A stretch of DNA of 64,000 bases, from the NCBI GenBank assembly GCA_022843805.1, contig JALHMY010000014.1, positions 51,328-115,327 of the forward strand, in the 5' to 3' direction. The stretch comes from Fuerstiella sp. (GTDB lineage: Bacteria > Planctomycetota > Planctomycetia > Planctomycetales > Planctomycetaceae). Below the pieces are notes generated by a model that saw only the letters and a list, made by a program, of their open reading frames with translations, was not told the origin of the DNA and searched no databases. Of this stretch, positions 34,796 to 44,000 are shown in pieces (positions within the stretch are counted from its first letter, which is position 1; each line of letters begins with the position of its first letter). Made by a program: the position numbers and the translations under genes.

Positions 34796-35614
34796 TCAGA
34801 GCATCGGCAGGCTGTCAAAGGAATTCTGCGAGTCCAGATAAACTTCACCTTCCGTACCATCAGGTGGTTTGCGGGTAAAGAACTCGACAATGATCCATCG
34901 CGATGAGCCACCATCTGTTATCGCCGGATACTGTCGACCTGTACCTCGGACTTTGAGGCGATCTTCGGTGAACTGGTCGGGCAGATAGACAAATTCAAAC
35001 GCAACGCCTTTATCTCTCAGTATCGGATGGTCTGTTTTTACAAAACCGAACGCGTCCGGTATCTCCGGAGCGGGACGATACACGGCCGTACCAACGGGAA
35101 TCGTCTGCCGCAGCTTTGTGCGGAATCGTTCGAACGAATCCAGTTCCAGCAGCTGAACTCGAAGGCGATCGACAATCGCAAGGTGCAAATCATTCCCTTT
35201 CGGTCCGCTTTCGTTGGGGAGAATACGTCCGGTTTGCCACAACCCGCAGTCGCATATTATCTCGGGTGGTTTATCGGGACGTATCAGTTGCAGATTGAAG
35301 AGCCAGTCATTTGGCTGCATAACCAGTATGATCTGCAATGTTCCCGCCTGCCCTGGCTGTTCCGTCCAGTGAAGTGGCCAGCACAGCGCCGACCAGAGAG
35401 CTCGTTTGTTAAGTTCCTCAACGGTACGACGACACACTTCCTCTTCAAAGGCTTCCATACTGCCATATTGTGATACGAACGCAGCATAGCGGTGAGTAAA
35501 TTTAGGTCCGTCCAGCTTCAGTGTCAGCAGCAATGACGGAGGAGTTGATGCCATGGCCTGCGAGACGCAAAGGCAGGACAGCACGAACACCAAAGGAAGC
35601 AGGCAGCGTTGCAT
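34796..35614 (-). CDS. Secreted protein of unknown function
   Basis: A 272-residue protein with a clear signal peptide (MQRCLLPLVFVLSCLCVSQAMA). The mature part has GSMEAFEEEVCRRTVEEL, a WSALCWPLHWTEQPG segment and a beta-rich C-terminus with PAITDGGSSRWIIVEFF. I do not recognise the family. It lies between the SEFIR-membrane gene (21 bp upstream) and the TPR gene (about 50 bp downstream), so a joint envelope role is likely. Confidence 0.7.
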   Translation of the reverse strand: MQRCLLPLVFVLSCLCVSQAMASTPPSLLLTLKLDGPKFTHRYAAFVSQYGSMEAFEEEVCRRTVEELNKRALWSALCWPLHWTEQPGQAGTLQIILVMQPNDWLFNLQLIRPDKPPEIICDCGLWQTGRILPNESGPKGNDLHLAIVDRLRVQLLELDSFERFRTKLRQTIPVGTAVYRPAPEIPDAFGFVKTDHPILRDKGVAFEFVYLPDQFTEDRLKVRGTGRQYPAITDGGSSRWIIVEFFTRKPPDGTEGEVYLDSQNSFDSLPML

Positions 35615-35635
35615 TGTTAAGCCTCTGATGTGAAG

Positions 35636-36997
35636 TTACGGCTCTGGTATGATCATTGAAGTCTGTCCATCGGCGACGCTGAATTCAAGTGGTCCCACCA
35701 TTAAAACGCCCGCCGCGTTAAAGACTTCTATCTTCAGCTGACCGGGAATTGACAGCGTTGGCTCGGACACAATCTGGTTGGAATCACCCGGCGAGCCTGA
35801 GTCACCGGGGGAGCTCGACTCGTTCGTCAGCACAATCGTCTTTCCTGAAAACTCCCCGGAAAAGAGTTCCCGCTGATCATATGCGATTTTTATTGCGGCC
35901 TTCGGTTCGTCGGGACTTCCTGGAAGTATTCTGCGTAATTCTTCCGAGCACTGAAGCATGATTCGGACGGATTGCACGAACAGATCGCTGCTGACACGCA
36001 ATGGACGCCAGGGCCCGACGACAGGCATGAATGATTTTTGTTTCGGAGCAACAATCGTCAATGGTTTTCCCCACGGCGGGCAGAAAAACAATTGACGATT
36101 CCCGTTACTGAGCCTTCGCGGAGTTGTCTGACCAGCTGTCGTGACTTCGATCGCATCAACGCCCGATGGCAGGGACTCGATGAGAACAAAGGTGCAGGAA
36201 AACGAAGTGACGATAGCGACAAAAAGCAGGCCGAGCGACATCTTTTTTACAAGCTGATTGTCGTCCCATAAAGTCTGGCACAGATGACCCACAGAGGCTG
36301 GCAACAGCCCACGTCGCCTGAGAATTTCAATTGCCGCGAAGATTGCCGTCATCACGAAGCACACTGCTGCAGATGCGATCATTCGCATTTGGAGACACCA
36401 CACTGCCGCAAGTGCGAAGATCACCGTCTGCAAAATCAGCGATGCAGGAACAGCGGTGGAGATTTTTTCCTCACTCCATTTGTGAACAGCCTGTAACCCG
36501 CGTTTCAGAGCGCCAAGCGGCGCTGGTTTCACACCACTCTGCATCAGCAGCGCGTTATAAAGTTTCTGGTAGCCAGCGTCTGTATCGAGCAGATACCGAG
36601 TCTGCCCTCTCATCGGTTCGGGGATAAACTTTGAGGACTGTTCTGTGAAGAGGACCGGAATGAACTTGTTGGAAACAGTGCGAGCGTCATAGAGCTCACC
36701 AGTGATGATAGCACCTTCCCAGTCCACACCCCGACCTGTGTCCGGCACTTCATGGCCTCTGAAGCGTCGGTAATACGTTTCCGTACAAACGCACAGCACA
36801 CGTGTGGCCTTTTCGAGACCATTCATCATCCATCGAGGCCAGCCTTCGGGCGGTGAACCTGAAGGGAAATACTGGTCGAGGATGGTTTCAATGCCGTCTT
36901 TGCGCAAATGCTCCGACAGATTCAAAACGCGTTTTGCATGGTCTTCTGAATCGTGGCTGTAGCTGATAAAGACAACCGGATGATTTTCGTGGGCCAT
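35636..36997 (-). CDS. SEFIR-domain membrane protein
   Basis: A 453-residue protein. The SEFIR domain is at the N-terminus: HPVVFISYSHDSEDHAKRVL, DGIETILDQYFPSGSPPEGW, KATRVLCVCTETYYRRFRG and WEGAIITGELYD, with FIPVLF strand E. SEFIR is a TIR relative. Three hydrophobic segments (about 180-200, 205-225, 250-275) follow, then a beta-rich extracytoplasmic C-terminus. The ATG at 36997 (MAHENHP) is chosen over a TTG at 37078. The layout suggests a transmembrane receptor with an intracellular SEFIR signalling head, with the secreted and TPR proteins downstream as partners. Confidence 0.82.
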   Translation of the reverse strand: MAHENHPVVFISYSHDSEDHAKRVLNLSEHLRKDGIETILDQYFPSGSPPEGWPRWMMNGLEKATRVLCVCTETYYRRFRGHEVPDTGRGVDWEGAIITGELYDARTVSNKFIPVLFTEQSSKFIPEPMRGQTRYLLDTDAGYQKLYNALLMQSGVKPAPLGALKRGLQAVHKWSEEKISTAVPASLILQTVIFALAAVWCLQMRMIASAAVCFVMTAIFAAIEILRRRGLLPASVGHLCQTLWDDNQLVKKMSLGLLFVAIVTSFSCTFVLIESLPSGVDAIEVTTAGQTTPRRLSNGNRQLFFCPPWGKPLTIVAPKQKSFMPVVGPWRPLRVSSDLFVQSVRIMLQCSEELRRILPGSPDEPKAAIKIAYDQRELFSGEFSGKTIVLTNESSSPGDSGSPGDSNQIVSEPTLSIPGQLKIEVFNAAGVLMVGPLEFSVADGQTSMIIPEP

Positions 36998-37101
36998 TTT
37001 GAGTCCAAACCCATCGAGTAATGCCACCAGTCCTGCAGGGAGATCCGCCAGCGTATTGGAACCGGATTGGAAATTCAAGTTAGGTCTCGCAGTAGCCGCG
37101 G

Positions 37102-37741
37102 CCCCCTCCCGATCTCGCTGCCGCTCGCTCGACCTCCCCTAGCTTTGCTGGGGGAGGAGGTTTTTATAACCTCCCCTCCCGCGCAGCGAAGCGAAGTGGG
37201 AGGGGTCGGCCGTCAGGCCGGGGGATGGCTCGCCGCGTGTGCACTCAACGCCGCCCCAATAACACCCTCGCCCCGCTGTTCACCAGCCCCCTCCCGATCT
37301 CGCTGCCGCTCGCTCGACCTCCCCCGGCTTCGCCGGGAGAGGAGGTTTTGGTAACCTCCCCTCCCGCGCAGCGAAGCGAAGTGGGAGGGGTCGGCCGACA
37401 GGCCGGGGGAGGGCCCGCCACGTGTGCACTCAACGCCGTCCCAATAACACGCGCAACCCGCTGTTCACCAGCCCCCTCCCGATCTCGCTGCCGCTCGCTC
37501 GACCTCCCCCAGCTTTGTTGGGGGAGGAGGTTTCTATAACCTCCCCTCCCGCGCAGCGAAGCGAAGTGGGAGGGGTCGGCCGTCAGGCCGGGGGAGGGCC
37601 CGCCACGTGTGCACTCAACGCCGTCCCAATAACACCCGCAACCCACCATTCACCCGCCCCCTCCCGATCTCGCTGCCGCTCGCTCGACCTCCCCCAACTT
37701 TGTTGGGGGAGGAGGTCTTTATAACCTCCCCTCCAGCACAG
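37102..37741. repeat. 185-bp tandem repeat array
   Basis: Units begin CCCCCTCCCGATCT at 37102, 37287, 37472 and 37657, an exact 185-bp period; the fourth unit is cut short near 37741. Each unit contains two hairpins: a CCTCCCCC-rich one and one built on GCAGCGAAGCGAAGTGGGAGG with GGCCGTCAGGCC. Inverted units of the same family are at 9525-9825. Apparent proteins across it are artefacts of the repeat. Confidence 0.95.
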
Positions 37742-37770
37742 CCAAGCGAATTCGCCTTACCTCTAACTCT

Positions 37771-38676
37771 TCACGCTGCCCCAACCTGCTTCGCGGCGTC
37801 AGCAGCCAAGCTGATCACACTGCGGTTATTCTCCTCCAGCAACGCAGAACGAATGACTGACGGGGACAAGCCATTTACTGATTCTTCAGAATGAATGGCG
37901 GTGCGAAACTGCGTCACCAGCTTTTGTATTTCGATCATTCGGGCGTTCAGTTGTTCGCGTTCACTGTCCGTCAGCAGAGCATCACGATCGGCGTCAGCAC
38001 TCTCAGCGAGGTTTAACTGTGACGGCCACGAAGCAGAGGGATCAATCAGGAAATCGGCGAGCAGACGAGCGCAGCCGCCAAACCCGCCGAGGACCAGCAC
38101 AGGTTTTTTCAGTTTGAGCGTGCAGGCGACTTCTTCGAGAATACCGGCCATCCAGCCGGATGCTCCAGTCACCCGGCCACCCCAGACGATGCGAAGATCG
38201 GCGTCCCGTGCCGAGCGATCTCGCATGGCAGTCAGGGCGTTTGAGTTATGTTTCTTTTCGACAGCTGGCTCGGCATCCGAGTCTAAAACATTCTGCGGAA
38301 TTCCCGGAGGGTCGATGCCGATGAACTGGCAGATGCCCACCAGGCGAGCTCGCTGATCTTCTGTGATCTTCCGCGAGTGTGGCCATGCGGAATAGTTGAC
38401 CAGCGGCCACGTTTCCGGCTTCGTGACATCCACCTTTGCGGCCGCTTTGTCATCAAGCCATTTTTCGGCTGTCTCGATCAGATACTTTGTCAGGTCTTTG
38501 CCAGGGTCGCCGAGTGTGCCGCCGAAGCAAAGTCGATGGCCGTCCGCCAGCAGTCGCATGGCCATTCGTACCATCAGTTCCTCAACGTGCTCCACCCCGA
38601 TCCCATGAGCGGCCAGTTCACTGTTCACTCCACCCGCCGACAATGCGACCAGAAGACCGCGTTTCGCACCTCTCAC
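37771..38676 (-). CDS. SLOG-family nucleotide-sensor protein, second copy
   Basis: A 301-residue SLOG cluster3-like protein beginning at a GTG. Features: RGLLVALSAGGVNSELA, MRLLADGHRLCFGGTLGDPG (ligand-binding glycine loop), a second half with ALTAMRDRSARDADLRIVWG, ASGWMAGILEEVACTLKL and PVLVLGGFGGCARLLADFL. It is homologous to 30088-31026 in the same order of motifs. GTGA overlap with the upstream TIR stop (38673-38676) and GAGGAG eight bases before the GTG show coupled translation. No effector domain is attached; a signal-binding partner of the TIR enzyme is the natural reading. Confidence 0.78.
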   Translation of the reverse strand: MRGAKRGLLVALSAGGVNSELAAHGIGVEHVEELMVRMAMRLLADGHRLCFGGTLGDPGKDLTKYLIETAEKWLDDKAAAKVDVTKPETWPLVNYSAWPHSRKITEDQRARLVGICQFIGIDPPGIPQNVLDSDAEPAVEKKHNSNALTAMRDRSARDADLRIVWGGRVTGASGWMAGILEEVACTLKLKKPVLVLGGFGGCARLLADFLIDPSASWPSQLNLAESADADRDALLTDSEREQLNARMIEIQKLVTQFRTAIHSEESVNGLSPSVIRSALLEENNRSVISLAADAAKQVGAA

Positions 38677-39920
38677 GACATTATCTCCTCAAAACTCACC
38701 AGTTCCGTATTCCTGCCGAAAGATTCAATCGCCGAATCGAGATCAAGCTTGTCCGAATCCGATAATCCGTATCCGGGATAAACAATGCGTACGATCGATG
38801 AGAATCGCTGTTTCAGCTGGGATCGAAGTTTTAACAGCGTCCATTCATCAGGCACCCAGGTAATGTAGCAGGATTTCTTCCAAAGTGAGTTCTTCCGCGT
38901 GCGGTCATAGTTTTCAAGATTCACTGCCACACGGCGATGAACCTGGCCCAGCAGGACTTCAAGAACCAAACGATCCACAACTCGTTCGGTGGTCTCTTCG
39001 ACTTCCATCGAGTTCCAGCCGATTCGAGGTGCTCCATGAAGTGCCGCAGCTCCCCTGACAAACTTCGCCCCGGGATTGTGCACGGCAATCACAGGCTGAA
39101 TCTTCCAGACATTCGTACCCTTCGGGTACAGTAAGGCTGGAGTTCTCGCCAAACCGGCTTCTCTTCTGCACCACGGTCGAGTTGGATAGGCATCCGTAAC
39201 AGTCGCTATCATGGCGGCTGTGTCTGCGGCGGCCGCACTTTCCATCGGCCTGCGCCACGACGAACCATATGGCAGGTCATTGGAATCGTACCATGGCACC
39301 AGCTGCCCGAAACTTCGGACGCCGTCGCGGATTGTTTCGGCAATGTGTCGCCCATCTCTCTTTGCGTGGCTAAGAAAGACGTTAAGCGGAGGAGGATTCT
39401 CTGCGCCGTCGCCCCGCAGAAGTCGAGCCGCGGCCTCGGTGACGGCTCTTCGCAGAACAGCAATCTGTTCTGACAACGTCAGTTCCAGCAGTCGAATAGG
39501 ATTGAACCCTTCATACAAAGGACCGGTACGGTAAAAACTTTCATGCAGGGCGGTTGGCAAAAGCATCACCTGAGGAAGGGACGCTCTGGCTGAAGGTGTT
39601 TTTGCCGAAGCAAAGTTCTGTCGCATTTGAGTCACAGCCGTCGCCATCGCAACCATAGCGGCACGCCATCGCTCGTCCGCAACGAGCTTTTCGTCCACCA
39701 GAACGACAACCACATTCAGTGCGGCCTCGTGAAACCTGATCTCGGGCTGCAGCAAGCCATTTTTATCCAGCGTCCTCCGGTAATACACGGGCAGGCCAGC
39801 GCCGCTTTGATCACCGGACAGGTAACCCAGCCGGAACCAGTCGTAGAGGCTTTTTGCAAGTCCTTCAGCGACTTTACATTGCGGGTGATGAATCACGTAG
39901 ATCGAGACAGGTGTGGTCAT
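38673..39920 (-). CDS. TIR protein with an N-terminal TIR-like half, second copy
   Basis: A 415-residue protein. The N-terminal half (VSIYVIHHPQCKVAEGLAKS, ALNVVVVLVDEKLVADERW) looks like a degenerate TIR. The second half is the active-looking TIR at about 180-320: LNVFLSHAKRDGRHIAETI, WYDSNDLPYGSSWRRPMESA, MIATVTDAYPTRPWCRREAG with the Glu of WCRRE at the catalytic position. A C-terminal extension (about 330-415) has KKSCYITWVPDEWTLLKLRS. It is coupled to the SLOG gene at 37771, a duplicate of the TIR-SLOG pair at 30-32 kb. Confidence 0.8.
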   Translation of the reverse strand: MTTPVSIYVIHHPQCKVAEGLAKSLYDWFRLGYLSGDQSGAGLPVYYRRTLDKNGLLQPEIRFHEAALNVVVVLVDEKLVADERWRAAMVAMATAVTQMRQNFASAKTPSARASLPQVMLLPTALHESFYRTGPLYEGFNPIRLLELTLSEQIAVLRRAVTEAAARLLRGDGAENPPPLNVFLSHAKRDGRHIAETIRDGVRSFGQLVPWYDSNDLPYGSSWRRPMESAAAADTAAMIATVTDAYPTRPWCRREAGLARTPALLYPKGTNVWKIQPVIAVHNPGAKFVRGAAALHGAPRIGWNSMEVEETTERVVDRLVLEVLLGQVHRRVAVNLENYDRTRKNSLWKKSCYITWVPDEWTLLKLRSQLKQRFSSIVRIVYPGYGLSDSDKLDLDSAIESFGRNTELVSFEEIMS

Positions 39921-40060
39921 AGTTGTGTATCCGGTTTGTCGTTGAAAATGTGATCATAGTCCTGCAATGCATCTCCACGCCACATCCCGCTCGGGCGATT
40001 GGGAAATTTTTGTCAGGCAGACAGGTTCGTCTCCTGGTGTTCCACGAAGGGACGCAACCC

Positions 40061-40267
40061 ATGCTCGGCAAAGCGGGGAAATCAATCGCCTGCATTCCTG
40101 ATGGTGGACTCCTCTCAGATCGAGATGTCCTGCGGCAGTTTCTGCTGTTTGAACGCACCTTCGGCAGAGAGCTGCATGCGCAAGTTGTACGCCAGAACCA
40201 CCAATTGTCAGAGACGGAATGGGCGTTACAGGTTGAACTTCGATCCTGGCGAATCTCCGAAGTTTGA
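40061..40267 (+). CDS. Possible small protein
   Basis: 68 codons from an ATG with GAAGGG nine bases upstream (MLGKAGKSIACIPDGGLLSD, ending VELRSWRISEV). The frame is open upstream to 39923 and has protein-like codon use, so it may instead be the end of a longer, degraded gene. Nothing is recognised. It sits between the divergent TIR gene and a lipoprotein gene. Confidence 0.3.
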   Translation: MLGKAGKSIACIPDGGLLSDRDVLRQFLLFERTFGRELHAQVVRQNHQLSETEWALQVELRSWRISEV

Positions 40268-40328
40268 ATCGGTGTGTTCCGATCAACCTGTGGGGCGATC
40301 GAGTACTCCCTGGTTGGGATTGGATGTC

Positions 40329-40922
40329 ATGCAAAACAGAGTGATTGGTCTTTTATTGATCTGCGCGTCCGGATGTGCATCCTGTCATCAGCAGCCCGCT
40401 GCTCCGTCCGGGATTCCGATGGCTGGCATGACAGCTGGTCCGGCGCATGTACATTCTTCAGAGGCAATACCAGCGGTGGGCATTGGCTGGGAGACGGTTT
40501 CGTTCTCTATTCCAAAGCCAAAGCTGTTTGCCGTTCCGAAGCCACAACAAGGACCTCAGGTTGTCGGAATTCCTATTCTGACAGGAGGTCCGACAATGAC
40601 AATGGGCCAGCCGGCGATGATGGCCCAGCCTGCCATGATGGGGCAGCCAGCAATGATGGCCCAGCCGCAATACGTTCAGGCGCAGCCTGCGATGGTACCG
40701 CAGTCGAATCCGGCTCCACAGTCTAATCCGACTCCACAATCGTCCCCGCCGTGCAACACATGTGCCCCGTGCACAACTCAGCAGGGATGTGCAGAAGAGG
40801 GTTGTCAGAGCCAGAGTCAGGTCATTCAGGAGTGCGATGCGCTGATGGGGGAAATCGCAGAACTGCAGCGACAGATCAGTGTTCGAGCTGGCAGTAAGGC
40901 ATCCGTTGATATGGTGGACTGA
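40329..40922 (+). CDS. Met/Pro/Gln-rich lipoprotein
   Basis: A 197-residue protein. The ATG at 40329 gives a short lipoprotein leader (MQNRVIGLLLICASGCASC, lipobox ASGC). The middle holds imperfect repeats of QPAMMAQ / QPAMMGQ and PQSNPAPQSNPTPQS. A Cys-rich patch (PPCNTCAPCTTQQGC) is followed by a short coiled-coil tail (CDALMGEIAELQRQI). The low-complexity plus Cys plus coiled-coil plan is shared with the proteins at 42124 and 43132, suggesting a family of envelope proteins. No enzyme motif. Confidence 0.7.
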   Translation: MQNRVIGLLLICASGCASCHQQPAAPSGIPMAGMTAGPAHVHSSEAIPAVGIGWETVSFSIPKPKLFAVPKPQQGPQVVGIPILTGGPTMTMGQPAMMAQPAMMGQPAMMAQPQYVQAQPAMVPQSNPAPQSNPTPQSSPPCNTCAPCTTQQGCAEEGCQSQSQVIQECDALMGEIAELQRQISVRAGSKASVDMVD

Positions 40923-41163
40923 TCAGCCGGCAATCTGCGACCGAGCAGGCCAGACACATCGGCGACTGGTTCGATAGTCGCTCAGCTATCGGCAGTGGCT
41001 GCCGAATTAAGGTCGCGGAAAGTGATTTCCGCCACACATCTGGCAGGCCGTCAACATTGAGCACCATTCTGGTGGAGATCCGTTCGATTTCTCTGGGGAA
41101 CAAGCGTGGTATGAAATACAACACCCGTTGTCTTTCCACAATTGTTTCGCCCGGAATGCTGAC

Positions 41164-41886
41164 GTGTCAAGCCTTGAGCAGGACATCCAGAAGACCCTGA
41201 GTCGTGTTAGCGTGCTTGAACGCCGACTGCGACTGCACTCGGCAATTTCCTTCACTCTTGGATGCCTCCTTCTTGGAGTTATTCTGCTGGGAGCAGGGCC
41301 GGGAAAGTTTGAAGAAATTCAGGCGTCCCGTTTTGTCGTGAGTGATGAATCGAATCAGCCTCGTGCACTCCTGACATCACATCGGGGAACAACTGTCCTG
41401 TCGATGTTTGATGCAGCGAACAAAGTGCGAACTCGTCTTGCCGTCATGGAAGATGGTCATCCCGAACTCACATTGCTCAGTGAATCGGGGCAGACTCTGA
41501 TTCGGCTGGCCGAACGACAGGGGGCAGTGTTGCTGCAGATGGATGATGGCCGGGGTATGGGGCAGCTGACGCTCGGACAAACCAGCGAGCAGTTTGGCAT
41601 CAATGTGAGCCAGAGTGACGGCCAGGCGGGCGTACGACTCAGGGCCGCCGAAAATACGCCACAACTTGCAGTTGTCGGCCCTGACGGGAGCGGGGTCTTT
41701 CAGGCATTTTCCAACGCCAGTAAGGCCGGAATATCCATCTCAGACAAAGACGGAACACCAGCGGCGGTGCTTGTCTTGCAGGATCACGGTCGTCCAATGC
41801 TGCTGCTCCAGGGACAACAGAAGCGAACAATATTTGTTCCTCAGGAAAACGTCGCCACGCCGCCGGCTGCAAATTCCGGGCGATAA
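41164..41886 (+). CDS. Membrane-anchored beta-repeat protein
   Basis: About 240 residues. A short cytosolic coiled coil (SLEQDIQKTLSRVSVLERRL), one membrane helix (ISFTLGCLLLGVILLGAG), then a series of about 25-residue beta units each ending in patterns such as RFVVSDESNQPRALLTS, TRLAVMEDGHPELTLLS, GISISDKDGTPAAVLVL. Such repeats probably form a beta-solenoid or fibre outside the membrane. The start is uncertain: no in-frame ATG precedes the coiled coil, so a GTG at 41164 or TTG at 41128 must be used. Confidence 0.65.
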   Translation: MSSLEQDIQKTLSRVSVLERRLRLHSAISFTLGCLLLGVILLGAGPGKFEEIQASRFVVSDESNQPRALLTSHRGTTVLSMFDAANKVRTRLAVMEDGHPELTLLSESGQTLIRLAERQGAVLLQMDDGRGMGQLTLGQTSEQFGINVSQSDGQAGVRLRAAENTPQLAVVGPDGSGVFQAFSNASKAGISISDKDGTPAAVLVLQDHGRPMLLLQGQQKRTIFVPQENVATPPAANSGR

Positions 41887-42123
41887 AGTCTTTAGCGAAT
41901 GTCTGCGAATTAGCAATGAAACGGCGAATTCCTGCTAATCCCGGCGAATCCGTGCCAGAATCGTCAAATTCCACGGCAACGTTCGGGGAACATGCAGAAG
42001 CCTGCTAACTTTTTCTGGCCACTCGAAGCATTTGGGGACAGACTGTGCTGAGTTGTTTCCGGAGCCAAAACTCCCCTTCTCCCCCTTTGAGCAGTCGCAA
42101 AAAAGTCGCCCTGGGAGTATTTC

Positions 42124-42840
42124 ATGAGACCATTGCTGTTCACACTGTCCGCAGCCCTTTTTCTGACTGCACAATCAAACGCATGTGATAAATGTAACAG
42201 GGTACAGGCAAACTATTATGCTCAGCCCTATGCGGTTGCCCCCTACGCGGTTGCCCCGTATGCAGTCAGCTCTGCCCCAATGACGTACGTTCCTGCAACG
42301 TACAGTTCACCGACCCAGTTAACATTTGTTCCATCGTCCGCCGCATATGCACCATCCTCGTTTGCTGCGGCAGGTTATGCTCCGGTTTCTGTGCTGGGCC
42401 CTGCAACGTATTCGACCACGTTTGCAGCACCCTCAACCCAGGCATTTTTCGTACCTTCCAACGTCCTGGTTAACTCAGCTTCAGATAGCCCCAGCACTCA
42501 GTCGCTTACTCAGCAGGGCCTGATCGATTCACTGATCGGAGCTGGACGGCCTGCCGCCTGCGAATTTTGTCGCGTCATTGGGTGTGACAGTAACGGAAGC
42601 GGCGGTTCCGGCAGGGACCCACTGACAGACTTGAAGGACACAATTAAGGGAATTGGTGAGTTGATTCGTTCGATCAAAGGGTTGGAGAAAGATCTCAAGG
42701 ATTCACTTTCGTCGGACGTTGAAGTCGAGCCTGGCGACCTGCAAATTGCAGAACTCACACGCCTGCGGAATGATCTTCGAGCCATAAATGCTGCCGCGAA
42801 TGAGACTCAGCTTGCTTCAGGTGACTCGAATGTGAAGTAG
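42124..42840 (+). CDS. Secreted YAVAP-repeat protein
   Basis: A 238-residue protein with a signal peptide (MRPLLFTLSAALFLTAQSNA), a CDKCN motif, tandem PYAVAPYAVAPYAV repeats, a Ser/Ala/Pro/Thr-rich region and CEFCRVIGC. The C-terminal 70 residues are charged and helical (DLKDTIKGIGELIRSIKG). A terminator follows at 42958. It is probably an envelope structural protein; the related layout of its neighbours is the only functional clue. Confidence 0.72.
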   Translation: MRPLLFTLSAALFLTAQSNACDKCNRVQANYYAQPYAVAPYAVAPYAVSSAPMTYVPATYSSPTQLTFVPSSAAYAPSSFAAAGYAPVSVLGPATYSTTFAAPSTQAFFVPSNVLVNSASDSPSTQSLTQQGLIDSLIGAGRPAACEFCRVIGCDSNGSGGSGRDPLTDLKDTIKGIGELIRSIKGLEKDLKDSLSSDVEVEPGDLQIAELTRLRNDLRAINAAANETQLASGDSNVK

Positions 42841-42957
42841 TTCCAGCCTCAGAAGTGCCTGTCGAATGAACGAAAGGATGACTCGAAGTCATACTCTCAG
42901 ACTTGCTCAGTTCTGGCGACTGTAGGACTTAGTCCCGAGGTAACGTTTTTTAGCGAA

Positions 42958-43000
42958 GGGCCGATCGCAGGATTGACTGCGAATCGGCCCATTTGTTTTT
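42958..43000 (+). terminator. Rho-independent terminator
   Basis: Stem GGGCCGATCGCAG / CTGCGAATCGGCCC with one bulged base, loop GATTGA, tail ATTTGTTTTT. It ends the 42124 gene and precedes the 43132 gene. Confidence 0.8.
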
Positions 43001-43131
43001 GATTATGCCAGGGGGGTTTGACTCGCCCGTCCCTGGCCTGTCGACGATTTAAGCAGGGGGAATTGGCTCAACCGGCAGCTCTCTCAATGACTGCCACACC
43101 GACGGAAGATTCAGCGTCAAGAGGACGAACA

Positions 43132-43971
43132 ATGGTATTCCACTCGATTCGAATTGCATCAGCGATTCTCTTTGCCAGTGCCACTGGCGCATCTGCCATG
43201 GCACAGTTTCACTCGCCGTCCTGTGCAGTACCATCTGAGCCAACATGTGCTGTTCCTCCGGTGCCCTGTGATGCAACCTGTGCGGCTCCAGCCGGATGTT
43301 CATCCTGCGATCACCAGTCAGGGACCTGTTACCAGTCGCAGCATGTCAATTGTGCACCTCAGTCCAGAGGTCTTTTCGGATGCGGGCTGCGCCCCTTGTT
43401 CAACTGGACCAAAATCGAGGTTGAAAACAAAGAACGGTGCTGCAAAACGCAATCGCAGTGTTGCCAGCCACAGATGGCGACGGTGCCGACAATGGCGTAT
43501 CAGCCGGTTCAGTTGCAGATGACTGCTTATCAGCCGGTCATGATGCAGGCGATGGCCCCGGCAGCAGTTTTTCAGCCAGCTGCGGTTCCTGCGACCTTCG
43601 TTCCGCAGGCGATTCAGCCAATGACGATGATGGCGGCACCTCAGCAGTTTGTTCAGCCTGTGTCGATGGTCAGTGCACCGCAGCAGTATGTGCAGACCGT
43701 TGCCGTCGCTCCACAGCAGTTAGCAGCAGTACGCCCGGCATCAACGCCTGCCTGCAATCTTGAGCAGGTCTGTAAAGACCTGGACGACCTCAAGGCACGC
43801 GTTTCAGAGCTTTCAAGGAAGATTGAGACATCCTCAGGCAGCTCGGTATCGGTTGCAGTCGATGAACGACTGTCGAAAACAGAGCAGGCCATTGAAAAAC
43901 TAAATGAAGCCAGCAACCTGCAAACGGAAGTATTGAAGGAAATGAAGAAACAACTTGATGCAAAGAAATAA
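43132..43971 (+). CDS. Secreted Cys/Gln/Pro/Met-rich protein with coiled coil
   Basis: A 279-residue protein. The ATG at 43132 has GAGGA seven bases upstream. Signal peptide (MVFHSIRIASAILFASATGA, SAMA), a Cys-rich region with CAVP, CSSC and CCKTQSQCC, then PMTMMAAPQQFVQPVSMVSA-type repeats, and a C-terminal coiled coil (LEQVCKDLDDLKARVSELS, KTEQAIEKLNEASNL). The plan is that of the proteins at 40329 and 42124. The Cys may form disulfides in a cell-surface layer. A terminator follows at 44001. Confidence 0.72.
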   Translation: MVFHSIRIASAILFASATGASAMAQFHSPSCAVPSEPTCAVPPVPCDATCAAPAGCSSCDHQSGTCYQSQHVNCAPQSRGLFGCGLRPLFNWTKIEVENKERCCKTQSQCCQPQMATVPTMAYQPVQLQMTAYQPVMMQAMAPAAVFQPAAVPATFVPQAIQPMTMMAAPQQFVQPVSMVSAPQQYVQTVAVAPQQLAAVRPASTPACNLEQVCKDLDDLKARVSELSRKIETSSGSSVSVAVDERLSKTEQAIEKLNEASNLQTEVLKEMKKQLDAKK

Positions 43972-44000
43972 ATCGATCCTTTGCTGAGATGCCTTATGAA

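Noticed and set aside
37067..37894. Several overlapping plus-strand reading frames with SPLPISLPLARPPP repeats
   Set aside because: They are translations of the 185-bp tandem repeat; the same peptide recurs every unit and no start site or family supports a gene.
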